Origin: JBBIPA01 sp963775935
Lineage (GTDB): Bacteria; Chloroflexota; Dehalococcoidia; GIF9; UBA5629
DNA: 64,000 bases
Assembly (NCBI GenBank): GCA_963775935.1
Contig: CAVZKR010000004.1
Span: 517,215 to 581,214, forward strand
Direction: 5' to 3'
Shown: in pieces, positions 16,239 through 26,041 of the stretch
Numbering within the stretch: the stretch's first letter is position 1
How the letters are laid out: each line of letters opens with the position of its first letter
The notes under the pieces: generated by a model
What the model was told of the DNA's origin: nothing
The model's input: only the letters and a program-made list of their open reading frames with translations
The model's database searches: none
Position numbers and translations under genes: made by a program

Positions 16239-18548
16239 CTAGTGTATCACGGCATCTATGGGAACCTCTGAAGGATACGTTCCAATCAGCGTGGGCAATG
16301 TCAGAACTGGCTTCTCCTTCCAGCCAACCTTCTCCAGATAGGGCATGACTTCCTTCTTGTAGAAGATGGGGATATCGGAAACCTTCCTTATAAACAGATG
16401 AAGGTCATCGGGCAGAGTTCCCATATACTGCTTATGCAAGGAAATATAATGAGTAAGCTTAAGTTGACGACCCTGAGGTGTATCGTTTTTCCTGATGCAC
16501 AGCTTAGCCATAGTTATGATCGCCCTTTCCTTGGATTCTACCACAGTAATCAGATGCTCAGGTGATGGCTCCTGGGTATTCACCAGCTTTTTCTCCCTGC
16601 CATCCATCACCGTCCAGTCATCTTCTTCCTTACGGCTGATGAACAGCCTGCGATATTTCGCAGAATGCGGACCGAGAACCACAGGGATGCCCAATCTGTT
16701 GCAACCGGTGGCAATCGAGGCTGCCTTCTGAGAGTAGGCTCCCCAGGCCAGACCACAAGCGCCAACACGGTTCAAGATATAGTCGGCAATAACCTCATAA
16801 TTGCCCCTGAGAGGTAAGGTGGCAAAGATATTAGCCACTTTCATAGCAGCACCGGTAATATGAGAGTTAGCCACGCAGGAGCCGACATTCAATACACCAC
16901 CAGCATCGAAGGTAGGTGGATATTTCTCATAAACGGTCTTGCCATCTTTATCCTTCTTCATACCGGCCGCCATGGCAGAGCAGCCACTGAGAACCACGAT
17001 ATACTTTCTCTTAGCAAATTCGTCAACTATATCCGCTACCTCATTGAAGTCCTCGGGGAAATTAGAACATCCCACGATGGCAATGATGCCGGGGATGGTG
17101 CCCAGTACGATGGGAGCGCCTACTTTCCGTATTTCAGTATCCATGATTGGTCCACGACCGACTCGCACATTCCAGGCTTCCCAGCTGGCGGCAGCCTGCA
17201 TCATGTGCAGGATAGGCACCTGGCGCGGGCATTCCTGAGCACATTTGCCGCAACCGATGCACTTGTTAAATACTTCAGTTAGCAGTTGAAGATTGCCATT
17301 CTTAGCTGCTTCAATAGCATCGCCCACCGGTAGCAGATTAGGGCAGACCTGGCTGCAAAGATTGCACAGCCGATGGTTCTTTGCCATTTCCGGAACCTGT
17401 TCCTTAGTTACCAGCACTTTCTTTCTCTTTGGTGCCAGTTCCAAGGCTACCTTCACCGCCACCTCAGCCGCCTTATCCGGATCAAGAATCAATGTCTGCT
17501 TGCCCTGCCTGACCATGTCGTCAACGATATGGTCAGCTTCCTGCTTGGTGACATTGTCCAGACCATAGCATGCTTTATCGGTAGTGGCAATTACCGCCGT
17601 ACCAACCTTGGCTGCTTCTATAGTAACGTCTGTCCTAATACACTGCTCGTCAGTTACGATGACATCGGCAATGCCAGTCCTGATGAAGAAAAGCTGGCGG
17701 GATAGCGGACCGATAACTTTTGCCCTGTCAGTATACCTAGTTACCTCAAGGGCAGTGCAGCAGATACCAGCAACTTCAACCTTATCCTGTAACCCGTGTT
17801 CATTCAGGTAATCCACAATAGGAATAGCGGTAACCGGATTGTGTCCAATCAAGCAAATAACCGGCTTGGTTCTATCTACGGCTCCCCAACCCAATCCAAC
17901 AAGTGGTGTATCAGCTTTCGATGTAGGATAGTGAAAACCTACTATTTCCGCTATATCTCCAACTTCCATAGCAACATGGTCTAACATCGAAATATGGAGC
18001 GCCTTTGATTCATAGTCAAGATATGAGCCTTCCTGACCGGTATGCAGGGAGGAAATAGCATGGATAAGCTGGCTTTCCACATACTCAATGGCTTTTTCCA
18101 GATCGCCCAGGGTCTCCGGTTTGAGGCCAACGACCGTTCTGATATGCGGAGCTTCTACTAAAATCTGGTCACCCAGATTTATCTTATAATCCTTGCCGTG
18201 TTTCTCAATTAAATAGTTAAGTACATGGCGGGCATGGGCGCCATGGGCAGACATCCCCATGCAACAGGCAAGCAGGACAACTCTCGCCTGTTGAGCAGAA
18301 ATATCAATGCCGCAGGCTCCTCGCTTGTCTCCGGTAAGGTCACACTTGCCATAGGTGCAGAAACAGCACATATCGCACATCGGTGCATAGAACGGCTTAT
18401 ACGTCTTCATCAACCTCATATCCCAGTTTCTCAAATCCGGGAGCTCAGGCATCGGGGTATGACCTACCGGTTCCCACTTATCATCTGCCCTGATGATTTC
18501 GTCTACATGCTCTTTCCTCAAACTTTTTTTGTTAGCTGCTATTGCCAT
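16239..18548 (-). CDS. cdhA: CO dehydrogenase alpha subunit, archaeal type
   Basis: This subunit interconverts CO2 and CO. The roughly 769-residue length and layout match archaeal CdhA: N-terminal cluster cysteines (MCDMCCFCTYGKCDLTGDKRGACG), two ferredoxin-type 4Fe-4S motifs in the middle (CNLCSQVCPN, CIGCGKCAQECPR) that bacterial CooS/AcsA lacks, and the C-cluster region with CSNFPEDFNE, SGCSAM, NVGSCVANSH and GACGLAWG. I chose ATG 18548 over the TTG seven codons upstream because AAGGAGG lies about 11 bases before it. It is the third gene of the operon. Confidence 0.93.
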   Translation of the reverse strand: MAIAANKKSLRKEHVDEIIRADDKWEPVGHTPMPELPDLRNWDMRLMKTYKPFYAPMCDMCCFCTYGKCDLTGDKRGACGIDISAQQARVVLLACCMGMSAHGAHARHVLNYLIEKHGKDYKINLGDQILVEAPHIRTVVGLKPETLGDLEKAIEYVESQLIHAISSLHTGQEGSYLDYESKALHISMLDHVAMEVGDIAEIVGFHYPTSKADTPLVGLGWGAVDRTKPVICLIGHNPVTAIPIVDYLNEHGLQDKVEVAGICCTALEVTRYTDRAKVIGPLSRQLFFIRTGIADVIVTDEQCIRTDVTIEAAKVGTAVIATTDKACYGLDNVTKQEADHIVDDMVRQGKQTLILDPDKAAEVAVKVALELAPKRKKVLVTKEQVPEMAKNHRLCNLCSQVCPNLLPVGDAIEAAKNGNLQLLTEVFNKCIGCGKCAQECPRQVPILHMMQAAASWEAWNVRVGRGPIMDTEIRKVGAPIVLGTIPGIIAIVGCSNFPEDFNEVADIVDEFAKRKYIVVLSGCSAMAAGMKKDKDGKTVYEKYPPTFDAGGVLNVGSCVANSHITGAAMKVANIFATLPLRGNYEVIADYILNRVGACGLAWGAYSQKAASIATGCNRLGIPVVLGPHSAKYRRLFISRKEEDDWTVMDGREKKLVNTQEPSPEHLITVVESKERAIITMAKLCIRKNDTPQGRQLKLTHYISLHKQYMGTLPDDLHLFIRKVSDIPIFYKKEVMPYLEKVGWKEKPVLTLPTLIGTYPSEVPIDAVIH

Positions 18549-18636
18549 ATAATGTAACCTCCTTATCAACCTGTCTTTGGGCTAGTTCAACCAGCCCCTG
18601 ATTTGATTATAATAATAGTAGGAATTATTATCAAAA

Positions 18637-19542
18637 TTACATTTTACCGTCGATAACATCTTTCATATATTTAAGGGTATCGGGGTGGCGCAATACCATG
18701 AGATTAGCTCCAGCAAGAAGAAGGCTAACCGCCGCCACGCTCTCCCAGAGTATGCCCTGCTCTTTGCTTGCCTTAGCCTGTTTAGTCTTCCAGATTTCAT
18801 TGCCCAGGTCGGAAATTATAGGCATCTGCATGGTCGTGTCACCGAACATAACTCCGATATGCTTGGTGCGTTCCATAATAGTGAAGCTATACTCCATGCC
18901 ATAGCCTAAGGCCGAGCTCAGTGGGTCAATAACAATTCTGTCCGGTGGAAAAGACTTGAGGAGCTTCACATTAAGCTCCTTCTCCAGATTGATATCCAGC
19001 GGTGTCTGAGCGATGATGCTATGGCCATGGTCCAGGGCTGCCTTAGTGATAGGCTCATAGTTCTCTTTTACCACGGGACCAAGGAGCAATTTCTCACCGC
19101 TGCACACTTCAGCAACTTTAGTTAGTACCGCAATATCTTTGGTCTCATCACCCGAACCATAGACGACAAGTGGCACTCTGACAGTATCCACCACCTTTTT
19201 CACCACCGCCGCAGCCTGTTCGGCTGTGCCATTGGCACCTGCGGGGTCGGTACTCATAAGACGGAGGCAAATTAAACTGGCACCGTATTCAAGGGCTTTC
19301 TTTGCCCAGGCAACCGGGTCAGTAAGTACACCTTTATATGGCTCTCGTACCCACTCCGCCCAGGCGGTAGGCTCAGTATCCCAAACTTCTAAAGCTAATT
19401 TAGGCTTATTCTGAATCGTCCCCTCAAATAAGTGAAAGGGAAGAACACTCTCCCCTCCTATTTTTATGGCGGTATCACCCTTGCCGAGTATCACCTCTGC
19501 TACTTTTCCAGTATAGGTTTCTACAGGTGCTTTGTATTCCAT
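18637..19542 (-). CDS. cdhD: Corrinoid iron-sulfur protein small (delta) subunit
   Basis: The 301-residue protein is a TIM barrel of the CdhD/AcsD family (KIGGESVLPFHLFEG near residue 27; YGSGDETKDIAVLTKVAEVC mid-protein; DPLSSALGYGMEYSFTIMER near residue 205). It pairs with CdhE to form the methyl carrier. It sits between acsE and cdhA with short gaps. Confidence 0.93.
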   Translation of the reverse strand: MEYKAPVETYTGKVAEVILGKGDTAIKIGGESVLPFHLFEGTIQNKPKLALEVWDTEPTAWAEWVREPYKGVLTDPVAWAKKALEYGASLICLRLMSTDPAGANGTAEQAAAVVKKVVDTVRVPLVVYGSGDETKDIAVLTKVAEVCSGEKLLLGPVVKENYEPITKAALDHGHSIIAQTPLDINLEKELNVKLLKSFPPDRIVIDPLSSALGYGMEYSFTIMERTKHIGVMFGDTTMQMPIISDLGNEIWKTKQAKASKEQGILWESVAAVSLLLAGANLMVLRHPDTLKYMKDVIDGKM

Positions 19543-19575
19543 ACTATCTACTCCTTATGCTAAATTTCTCTCTTG

Positions 19576-20454
19576 CTACATTTCAAGCCAGGCATGGGAA
19601 TAGAGCGTCTTTGCCAAGAGCACTTTGGCAGTTTTGACGTAATCCTGTTCTTGCTTGGATAACGAAGATAACGGTACATCTTCGCCATCCATTATCTTAT
19701 AAATAAGGTTAACAATTTTCGGCAGTTTACCTGCATTAAGTGCTACCAGTTCAGTGTCCAGCACATCGGCGATTGCAGAATAGAGCCCTTTTCGCCCCAT
19801 CATTACCATATAGGTTCGGTTGATAATACCCCGTAGTTCTGCCGGTGTACCATTAGATGTATTTGATAGACCAACCGTCGATTTCACGCCGGGGAGTAGA
19901 TCGCCCAGTATGGCGATAAATTCAAGAGCTTCGGCAACCTGTTTCTGGTCGGCGCAGACCGGTAAAATGATAGGATCAACCCAGATATCCTCGTTGGGAA
20001 TTCCCATGTCGTTGGCAAGAGCCACCGTGTCCATAATGCTTTCAGTTCTGGAATCGATATCAGGAGGACAGCCTTTGTCAGTAATAACCGATATAACAAC
20101 ATCGGTATTATACTTCTTGGCTAAAGGAAGCATTTGCTCTTTGCTAACAGCTTTGCCTGAAGCTGAGTTAAGCAGGGGTCTCTTCTTGCAAGCTTTCAAA
20201 CCCGCTTCCATGGCCACAGGATTTAAGGTATCAACGGATAGAGGTAAGTCAGTAACCGCTTGGATAGTCTCGACCAGCCATTTAGTCACTTCTTCCGGTT
20301 CTCTCTTGGCGGGACCAAGGTTAATATCAATATAATACGCTCCACCAGCAGCCTGACGCTTTGCTAAATCCTGGATAACCTTAGGGTCGCGGTTCTTTAC
20401 AGCCTCGTTGACGTCTTGGGAAATAATGTGGATGCTTTCGCCAATTAAAACCAT
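19576..20454 (-). CDS. acsE: Methyltetrahydrofolate:corrinoid/iron-sulfur protein methyltransferase
   Basis: The 292-residue protein has a pterin-binding (dihydropteroate synthase-like) TIM barrel: GESIHIIS at residue 5, YYIDINLGPA near residue 40, LPLSVDTLNPVAMEAGL near residue 70, and VGLSNTSNG near residue 193 with the conserved Asn. AcsE moves the methyl group from methyl-H4folate to the corrinoid protein, linking the folate branch to CODH/ACS. This is the bacterial solution; archaea use a different methyltransferase with methanopterin. AAAGGAGG precedes ATG 20454. It is the first gene of the operon. Confidence 0.94.
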   Translation of the reverse strand: MVLIGESIHIISQDVNEAVKNRDPKVIQDLAKRQAAGGAYYIDINLGPAKREPEEVTKWLVETIQAVTDLPLSVDTLNPVAMEAGLKACKKRPLLNSASGKAVSKEQMLPLAKKYNTDVVISVITDKGCPPDIDSRTESIMDTVALANDMGIPNEDIWVDPIILPVCADQKQVAEALEFIAILGDLLPGVKSTVGLSNTSNGTPAELRGIINRTYMVMMGRKGLYSAIADVLDTELVALNAGKLPKIVNLIYKIMDGEDVPLSSLSKQEQDYVKTAKVLLAKTLYSHAWLEM

Positions 20455-20487
20455 ACATGCCTCCTTTAAGTTTTTTTATATAAACAT

Positions 20488-20511
20488 AAAAACGGAGGCA
20501 TAGCTGCCCCC
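20488..20511 (-). promoter_or_regulatory. Leader hairpin followed by T-run (possible attenuator) ahead of acsE
   Basis: In the leader of the cdh operon mRNA, GGGGGCA pairs with TGCCTCC (one G-U pair) around a four-base loop, followed directly by GTTTTT. This looks like a weak intrinsic terminator between the promoter and the acsE start. I see no obvious alternative antiterminator stem or leader peptide. Confidence 0.35.
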
Positions 20512-20543
20512 TCACCTTACTACCAAAAACAAAACCAACGGAA

Positions 20544-20572
20544 ATTGTACCACCGCATCTCAAACGTGTCAA
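20544..20572 (-). promoter_or_regulatory. Sigma-70-type promoter of the cdh operon
   Basis: On the minus strand a perfect -35 TTGACA (20567-20572) is followed after exactly 17 bases by a -10 TACAAT (20544-20549). The start of transcription would be about 80-90 bases before acsE. The remaining part of the 20455-20850 gap, towards gyrB, is A/T-rich; I see no clear gyrB promoter in it and no gene. Confidence 0.7.
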
Positions 20573-20850
20573 AAGGTCTTACATCGTTTTTTACGTTTGC
20601 ACACCAGGAATAGTAAAATTTTCTTAAAAAATTTTCTCTGCTCATATACCGGGGGAAAACAGTGGATATGCAGAGATTGACACCTGACCCCAGCTTTGCT
20701 TTTTTTTTAGGTGGGCATATGGTAAAATAGTAAATTGCAATACGTTGTGTTATTTAATATTTCTAACACTATATGTGGGATTCTAGACCACAACCGCAAG
20801 CCGTGTCCCCTGCCTCTCTGCCCGTTACTAATATTTTAGGATGATGAACT

Positions 20851-22785
20851 ATGACACAAGATGAAAATCATAAAAACAATGCTACAAACGGATCTGAAAG
20901 CTACAGCGCTGAAGATATCCGCATCCTGGACGGACTCGAGGCTGTTAGAAAGCGGCCGGGCATGTATATCGGCAGCACCGACCAGCATGGGCTTCACCAC
21001 CTGGTATATGAGATTGTCTACAATACCATTGATGAAGCTATGGCTGGTTTTTGCTCCAAAACCGAAATCATCATCCAGAAGGATAACTCTGTCACCGTTA
21101 TCGATAATGGTAGAGGTATTCCCGTTGAAATTCACCCCGCAACCAAAAAGTCAGCCCTGGAAGCGGTTATGACCAAGCTGCATGCCGGAGCCAAATTCGG
21201 AGGTTCGAGCTATAGAGTTTCCAGCGGTTTGCATGGTGTCGGCGCGTCAGTAGTCAACGCCCTGTCCTCCTGGCTTACGGTTGAGGTGAAACGCGAGGGC
21301 AAGGTCTACTATCAGAAGTATCAGCGTGGTGTGCCCGATGCAGATGTAAAAGCTATTGGCGATGCGACGAATACTGGGACCACGGTAGCCTTCATGGCTG
21401 ACTCCGAGATATTTGGTGAGGTTAACTACGATTTCAATACCCTTGTCCAGCGTCTCAAAGAACTTGCTTTCTTGAATAAGAATCTTGAGATATACTTCAG
21501 AGATGAGAGAGCGGATAAAGAGCTTACCTTCTTTTTTGAGGGTGGCATAGCCAGCCTGGTCAGCCGTTTTAACAAAATCAGACATGTGCTACACAATCAG
21601 CCTATTTACCTGTCGGGTGGCATCAACAGCACGGTAGTAGAAGCGGCTTTGCAATATAACGACGGCTTTGCCGAGTTTATGCTGAGTTTTGCCAACTGCG
21701 TCAACACTGTCGATGGAGGCAGCCATCTCACCGGGTTCCGCTCAGCCTTAACCCGAGTTCTCAACGACTATGCACGAAAAAGTAAGCTGCTCAAAGAGAG
21801 TGAGGCTAACCTGATCGGTGACGACGTCAGAGACGGCTTAACCGCGGTTATTAGCGTCAAGGTTACTGAGCCTCAGTTTGAAGGGCAAACCAAAGCCAAA
21901 CTAGGCAACCCTGAAGTAAAAACTCATGTCGAATCCGTGGTATCCGATGGGCTTACTGCCTATCTTGAGCAGCATCCTGAAGACGCCAAGTCAATTATAG
22001 AAAAATGTATCATCTCCGCCAAAGCCAGAGAGGCAGCGAGGAAAGCTCGCGATCTTATCTTCAAGAAGAGCGGATTTGAAGCTGGCACATTGCCAGGTAA
22101 GCTGGCAGATTGTTCAGAAAAGAATCCCCAGGAATGTGAGCTTTATTTAGTAGAAGGTGATTCGGCGGGAGGCTCAGCCAAACAGGGTCGCGACCGCCGT
22201 TTCCAGGCTATTTTGCCACTGCGCGGCAAGATCCTCAACGTGGAGAAAGCTGCAAAAGACAAAGTGTTTGGCCACGAGGAAATCCGCGCTATGATAACGG
22301 CCCTGGGAGTGGGTATCGGCGAACTTACCGATCTCGCGAGGCTTCGATATCACCGTATTATTATTATGACTGATGCCGATGTCGACGGCGCCCATATCCG
22401 TACCCTGCTCCTTACCTTTTTCTACCGCAATCTAGCTGATCTGATCAGTCGAGGCCATCTCTATATCGCCCAACCACCTCTCTACCGTATCAAAGCAGGT
22501 AAGCAGGAATTCTGGCTTTACTCCGATAAAGAACGAGACGCCAAACTCAAGGAGCTAAAGAGCAATAAAACAGAAGTCCAGCGCTATAAGGGTCTGGGTG
22601 AAATGAGCCCTGAGCAATTATGGCAGACAACAATGAATCCCGCCACGCGTACCCTCCTCAAAGTGGAGGTTGAGGATGCCATGGCAGCAGATGGGGTCTT
22701 CCACATGCTTATGGGCAACGAAGTACCACCACGAAAAAGCTTTATCCAGGCACATGCCAGAAGTGTGAAGAATCTGGACATCTAG
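20851..22785 (+). CDS. gyrB: DNA gyrase subunit B
   Basis: The ATPase half of gyrase, 644 residues, is of normal length for the short GyrB form. It shows the GHKL ATP site (DNGRGIPVEIHP near residue 90, GLHGVGASVVNALS near residue 127), the TOPRIM Glu in LVEGDSAGGSA near residue 433 and the Mg-binding DADVDGAHIRTLL near residue 507. It ends in the expected QRYKGLGEM...IQAHARSVKNLDI tail. It stands near nadD, obg, oriC and dnaA; gyrA is separate at 34.2 kb. Confidence 0.97.
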   Translation: MTQDENHKNNATNGSESYSAEDIRILDGLEAVRKRPGMYIGSTDQHGLHHLVYEIVYNTIDEAMAGFCSKTEIIIQKDNSVTVIDNGRGIPVEIHPATKKSALEAVMTKLHAGAKFGGSSYRVSSGLHGVGASVVNALSSWLTVEVKREGKVYYQKYQRGVPDADVKAIGDATNTGTTVAFMADSEIFGEVNYDFNTLVQRLKELAFLNKNLEIYFRDERADKELTFFFEGGIASLVSRFNKIRHVLHNQPIYLSGGINSTVVEAALQYNDGFAEFMLSFANCVNTVDGGSHLTGFRSALTRVLNDYARKSKLLKESEANLIGDDVRDGLTAVISVKVTEPQFEGQTKAKLGNPEVKTHVESVVSDGLTAYLEQHPEDAKSIIEKCIISAKAREAARKARDLIFKKSGFEAGTLPGKLADCSEKNPQECELYLVEGDSAGGSAKQGRDRRFQAILPLRGKILNVEKAAKDKVFGHEEIRAMITALGVGIGELTDLARLRYHRIIIMTDADVDGAHIRTLLLTFFYRNLADLISRGHLYIAQPPLYRIKAGKQEFWLYSDKERDAKLKELKSNKTEVQRYKGLGEMSPEQLWQTTMNPATRTLLKVEVEDAMAADGVFHMLMGNEVPPRKSFIQAHARSVKNLDI

Positions 22786-23387
22786 GCGCTTCGGTAAAGC
22801 TTTTGTTCCTTGATATACCGGGCAACCCTGTCGGGGACCAATCCACTCAGCGATAGTCCGCGAGCCGCTTTTTCCCTGATATCTGTGGAGCTGATACCAA
22901 CAGGCTTTATATCAAGCATTATGGTGCTCTGCTTTACCCCTGGCACAAGCGCTTCCAGAGCCGCAAGGTCAGGTTGCTTGGTATCTATTCTGGTAAAAGA
23001 CACCAGCGTGCACATCTTCACCAGCACAGCAGGGTTACGCCATTTTGGCAACTCCATTAAGCTATCCCAACCAAGAATGAGGAAGAGCTTAACATCCGCT
23101 CCCAGGTTCCGCTTTAAAGCAACCAGTGTATCAACAGTATAAGAGGGGCCCGGGTGATCTGTTTCAATGGTCGAGAGCTCAAAATAAGGTTTGTCACCTA
23201 TAGCAAGTCCCATCATTTTTATACGGTGTGAAGCTGGTGAAATGTCTCTATCTGTCTTGAGCCAGGGTTGCCCAGCGGGAACAAAAATAACTTTGCACAG
23301 TGACAGCCTTTTTCGCGCCTCTTCGGCTATAGCAAGATGCCCTAGATGAACAGGGTCAAATGTGCCACCAAGTATACCTAAATCCAT
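22782..23387 (-). CDS. nadD: Nicotinate-nucleotide adenylyltransferase
   Basis: The enzyme adenylates nicotinate mononucleotide in NAD synthesis. The 201-residue product has the nucleotidyltransferase motif GGTFDPVHLGHL at the N-terminus and the C-terminal ISSTDIREKAARG signature. It is convergent with gyrB: the two stop codons overlap in the palindrome CTAG at 22782-22785. It begins one base after the stop of obg on the same strand, so the two are probably cotranscribed. Confidence 0.94.
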   Translation of the reverse strand: MDLGILGGTFDPVHLGHLAIAEEARKRLSLCKVIFVPAGQPWLKTDRDISPASHRIKMMGLAIGDKPYFELSTIETDHPGPSYTVDTLVALKRNLGADVKLFLILGWDSLMELPKWRNPAVLVKMCTLVSFTRIDTKQPDLAALEALVPGVKQSTIMLDIKPVGISSTDIREKAARGLSLSGLVPDRVARYIKEQKLYRSA

Positions 23388-23388
23388 G

Positions 23389-24412
23389 CTACCACCGTCT
23401 TGCCCTAGGTTTTGGTCGAAACACCTTTGGGGGTTCAGCCTCCAGCTCTTCTTTTTTATCTTTATTCAGCGTATCCATTGCATCAACAACAGCAGCCATG
23501 AGCTCGGGTATGCCTTGCTTGGTAGCTCCAGAAATAAAATGAGCCTTTATACCACGTACTTTTAACAGGTCTTTCATTGTCAGAAGGCAGGATTGTACCT
23601 CTGGTAGATCAATTTTATTTATCGCCACTATTTGGGGCTTATGCGCCAGTGACGGCTTATATAGCTCCAATTCCTTATTCAATTTATCTATATCGTCGAT
23701 TACATTTGAAGACGTACCATCCAGCAGATGAAGTAAGTACTTTAGTTCTCTCGGCATGGCGCAGAAAATCATGCCCCAGTCCTTTTCCCAGATGAGCACC
23801 TTCAATTAGACCAGGGATTTCCGCCATAATAAAGGTTCTCTTTCCAATCCGAACTTGACCGAGAACAGGTTCCAGTGTAGTAAAAGGATAATCAGCTGCC
23901 TTCGGCTTAGCGGCGGAAACAGCAGCCAGAAGTGTTGATTTACCCACATTAGGATACCCAATGAATCCCACATCAGCAATAAGCCTGAGATCAAGAACAA
24001 GTTGCACTTCTTCACCAGGCTGTACCCCTGGTAGCAGTGCAAGGAGCCTGATTTGTTGACGTGGCAAAGTGCACATTCCCTAAACCAGCCTTGCCACCCT
24101 TAGCTACTAAAACTCCGCTGCCCTTGTCGACACAAATCATCCAGAAATGACATTTTCCCCACTCTCCACTTTATAAACCATGGTACCCAAATGGAACTAT
24201 TATCTCCAAATCACTGCCTTTTTTACCAAATTTCTTTTGTCCAGCGCCATTCTTTCCTGACTCTGCCTTAAAGAATCTCTTGTGCCGAAACATCGATAAA
24301 GTGTTGATACTTCTATCAGCTTTCAGATATACATCCCACCTTTTCCACCATCACCTCCATCTGGACCACCCAATGGTACATACTTCTCATGTCTAAAACT
24401 TATCGACGCCAT
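23389..24412 (-). pseudogene. obg: Obg/CgtA GTPase, broken by about six indels
   Basis: Pieced together, the product is a typical Obg: a Gly-rich N-domain from ATG 24412 (MASISFRHEKYVPLGGPDGG, then KADRSINTLSMFRH and FGKKGSDLEIIVPFG), the GTPase domain with G1 GYPNVGKST, G3 region EIPGLIEGAH and G4 NKID, and a basic C-terminal tail. Obg is an essential ribosome-assembly and stress GTPase. The frame shifts near 24330, 24180, 24145, 24112, 24016 and 23738, and in each case moving by one base restores the family sequence. So many lesions in one kilobase mean either a poor stretch of sequence or a true pseudogene with another copy elsewhere. dnaA next door also has indels, which favours sequence error. 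Confidence 0.8.
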
Positions 24413-24439
24413 CACCCCCATCTCCCGCTTACTACTTTA

Positions 24440-24720
24440 ATTTCTACTTTATCCACAGTATCCACTCCAATATAGAGTATTTATATTAATTATACTATAT
24501 GATTTCACTATATTATTCTAATAATAGTAGTAGTAAGGTAAGGTTCATAAGTTGATGGATTTACTATGTTGAATTGGCGTTAAGGAGTAGCTATAGCCTG
24601 TGCTGGTTATCAACAATTTATATAAAAGAAAGGCACAGGGTAACAGTGGGTTTTCCACAGAGAATCAACCAGTTCAGGATTTTTTCTTGATTCCCATGGC
24701 TTGGCGGAGTTCATTGATGG
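24440..24720. other. oriC: Probable chromosomal replication origin (oriC)
   Basis: The roughly 310-bp gap between obg and the 3' end of dnaA carries a perfect DnaA box TTATCCACA at 24449-24457, near-boxes TTATCAACA (24607-24615) and TTTTCCACA (24651-24659), and between them a very A/T-rich stretch (about 24470-24535) that could be the unwinding element. A further weak box in inverse orientation lies at about 24730 inside dnaA. Origins next to dnaA and near gyrB are common. I could not compute GC skew to confirm. Confidence 0.6.
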
Positions 24721-24726
24721 ACTTGG

Positions 24727-26041
24727 CTAGTTGTGGATTGATGCTATCTCGGCAGCTATTTTGTCATAGCCGTGGAGGATGGTAGTATGGTCTCTTCCGC
24801 CAAGCATCTTGCCGATTTCAGATAGAGGATAGTGGTTCTGCTCGCGCAGTAAATACATAGCTATCATGGCGAGCCAGTACCGTTTTTCTGTCTCTTCTTT
24901 GTCCTGATAGTGCTTCAGGAGCGAGTTCATAGTAGCCTGCAACGGTATCTATAATTTTCTCAGACGTAAGCGATGCATCTTTACGGTTGTCCTTAGCCAC
25001 CAAATCTGCCAGTGCTTTGGTGGCTGTTTTTATATCCAGGTCCAATCCGCTGAGCTTGGCGTAGGTGACAACTCTGTTCAAACTGCCTTCTAGTTCGCGT
25101 ACATTTTGCCGAAACTGTGCTGCAATAAGCTGAAGCACCTCGGGGGACACCGATGTTTTTAACTGCTTTGCCTTCGCTTTTAAGATAGCGAGGCGGGTTT
25201 CCCTATCGGGGGCTTTGATATCTGCGATAAGTCCCCCTTCCATGCGGGACCTCAGCCTTTTTTCCAGCGAGCAGATAGCTTTCGGAGGGCAATCACAGGT
25301 TACTACAATCTGGCAGTTCTCCTCATGCAAATCATTAAAAATATGATAGAAACATTCCTGTGTTTGGACTTTACCACTAAGGAACTGGAAATCGTCGACT
25401 AACAGGACATCAGTGCCCCTGTATTTGGCATGAAATGCTTCATTAGTATTGTTCTTAAGGGCAATGACAAACTCGGTGGTCAGTTGCTCAGCACTGGTAT
25501 AGAGGACACGATGACCGGCGGCTTTGGCAGCATGCCCGATAGCAAGCAGCAAATGTGTTTTACCCAGACCGGTATCGCTATAAATAAACAGATGGATTAT
25601 AGACATTGCCGGGGTTTTCGGCAACCTCAAGGGCAGCAGCATAAGCCAGGCGGTTGGATTCGCCGGTGATAAAGGTATTGAAGGTATACTTTGGGATTCA
25701 GATTGGCTGAAGTAAATGGCTCTGCTTGCTTTGGTGCTCACACCTCCGTCAGCAGGACTGGGATTTGCTGCTGGCTGGGCGCTGGATTGTGCCGGTGATT
25801 TTACCACAAACTTTATTTCTACGGGATTACCGATGATGCTGGCTAGTGTCTTTTTAATCAGGGATTGGAGGCGACTTTCCAGCCATTCGGCAACGAAGGC
25901 ATTGGGAGCACCGATGACGAAGACCTCATCACGATACTTCTCGCCTTCAGTGTCCTTAAGCCATGTATCGAAATTTGGCTTGGTAACTTGAACTTGAAGC
26001 TCCCCTAGAGCAGCTTCCCAGATTTCTTTAGGTGATTTCAA
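24727..26041 (-). CDS. dnaA: Chromosomal replication initiator DnaA (frameshifted)
   Basis: The product has domain I (SPKEIWEAALGELQVQVTKPNFDTWLKDTEG), a linker, an AAA+ ATPase with Walker A TGLGKTHLLLAIGH, Walker B LLVDDFQFL, and domain IV with GGRDHTTILHGYDKI, which recognises DnaA boxes. Three indels disturb it: a pair at about 25690 and 25595 throws a short stretch out of frame where KYTFNTFITGESNRLAYAAA is expected, and one near 24866 breaks AMYLLREQNHYPLSEIG. DnaA is essential and normally single-copy, so sequencing or assembly error is likeliest. The first Gly of Walker A appears as Ser (YSDTGLGKT). Confidence 0.88.

Noticed and set aside
23389..24412. UGA codons inside obg as selenocysteine
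   Set aside because: After each stop the conserved sequence resumes in a different frame, so these are indels rather than recoded codons.
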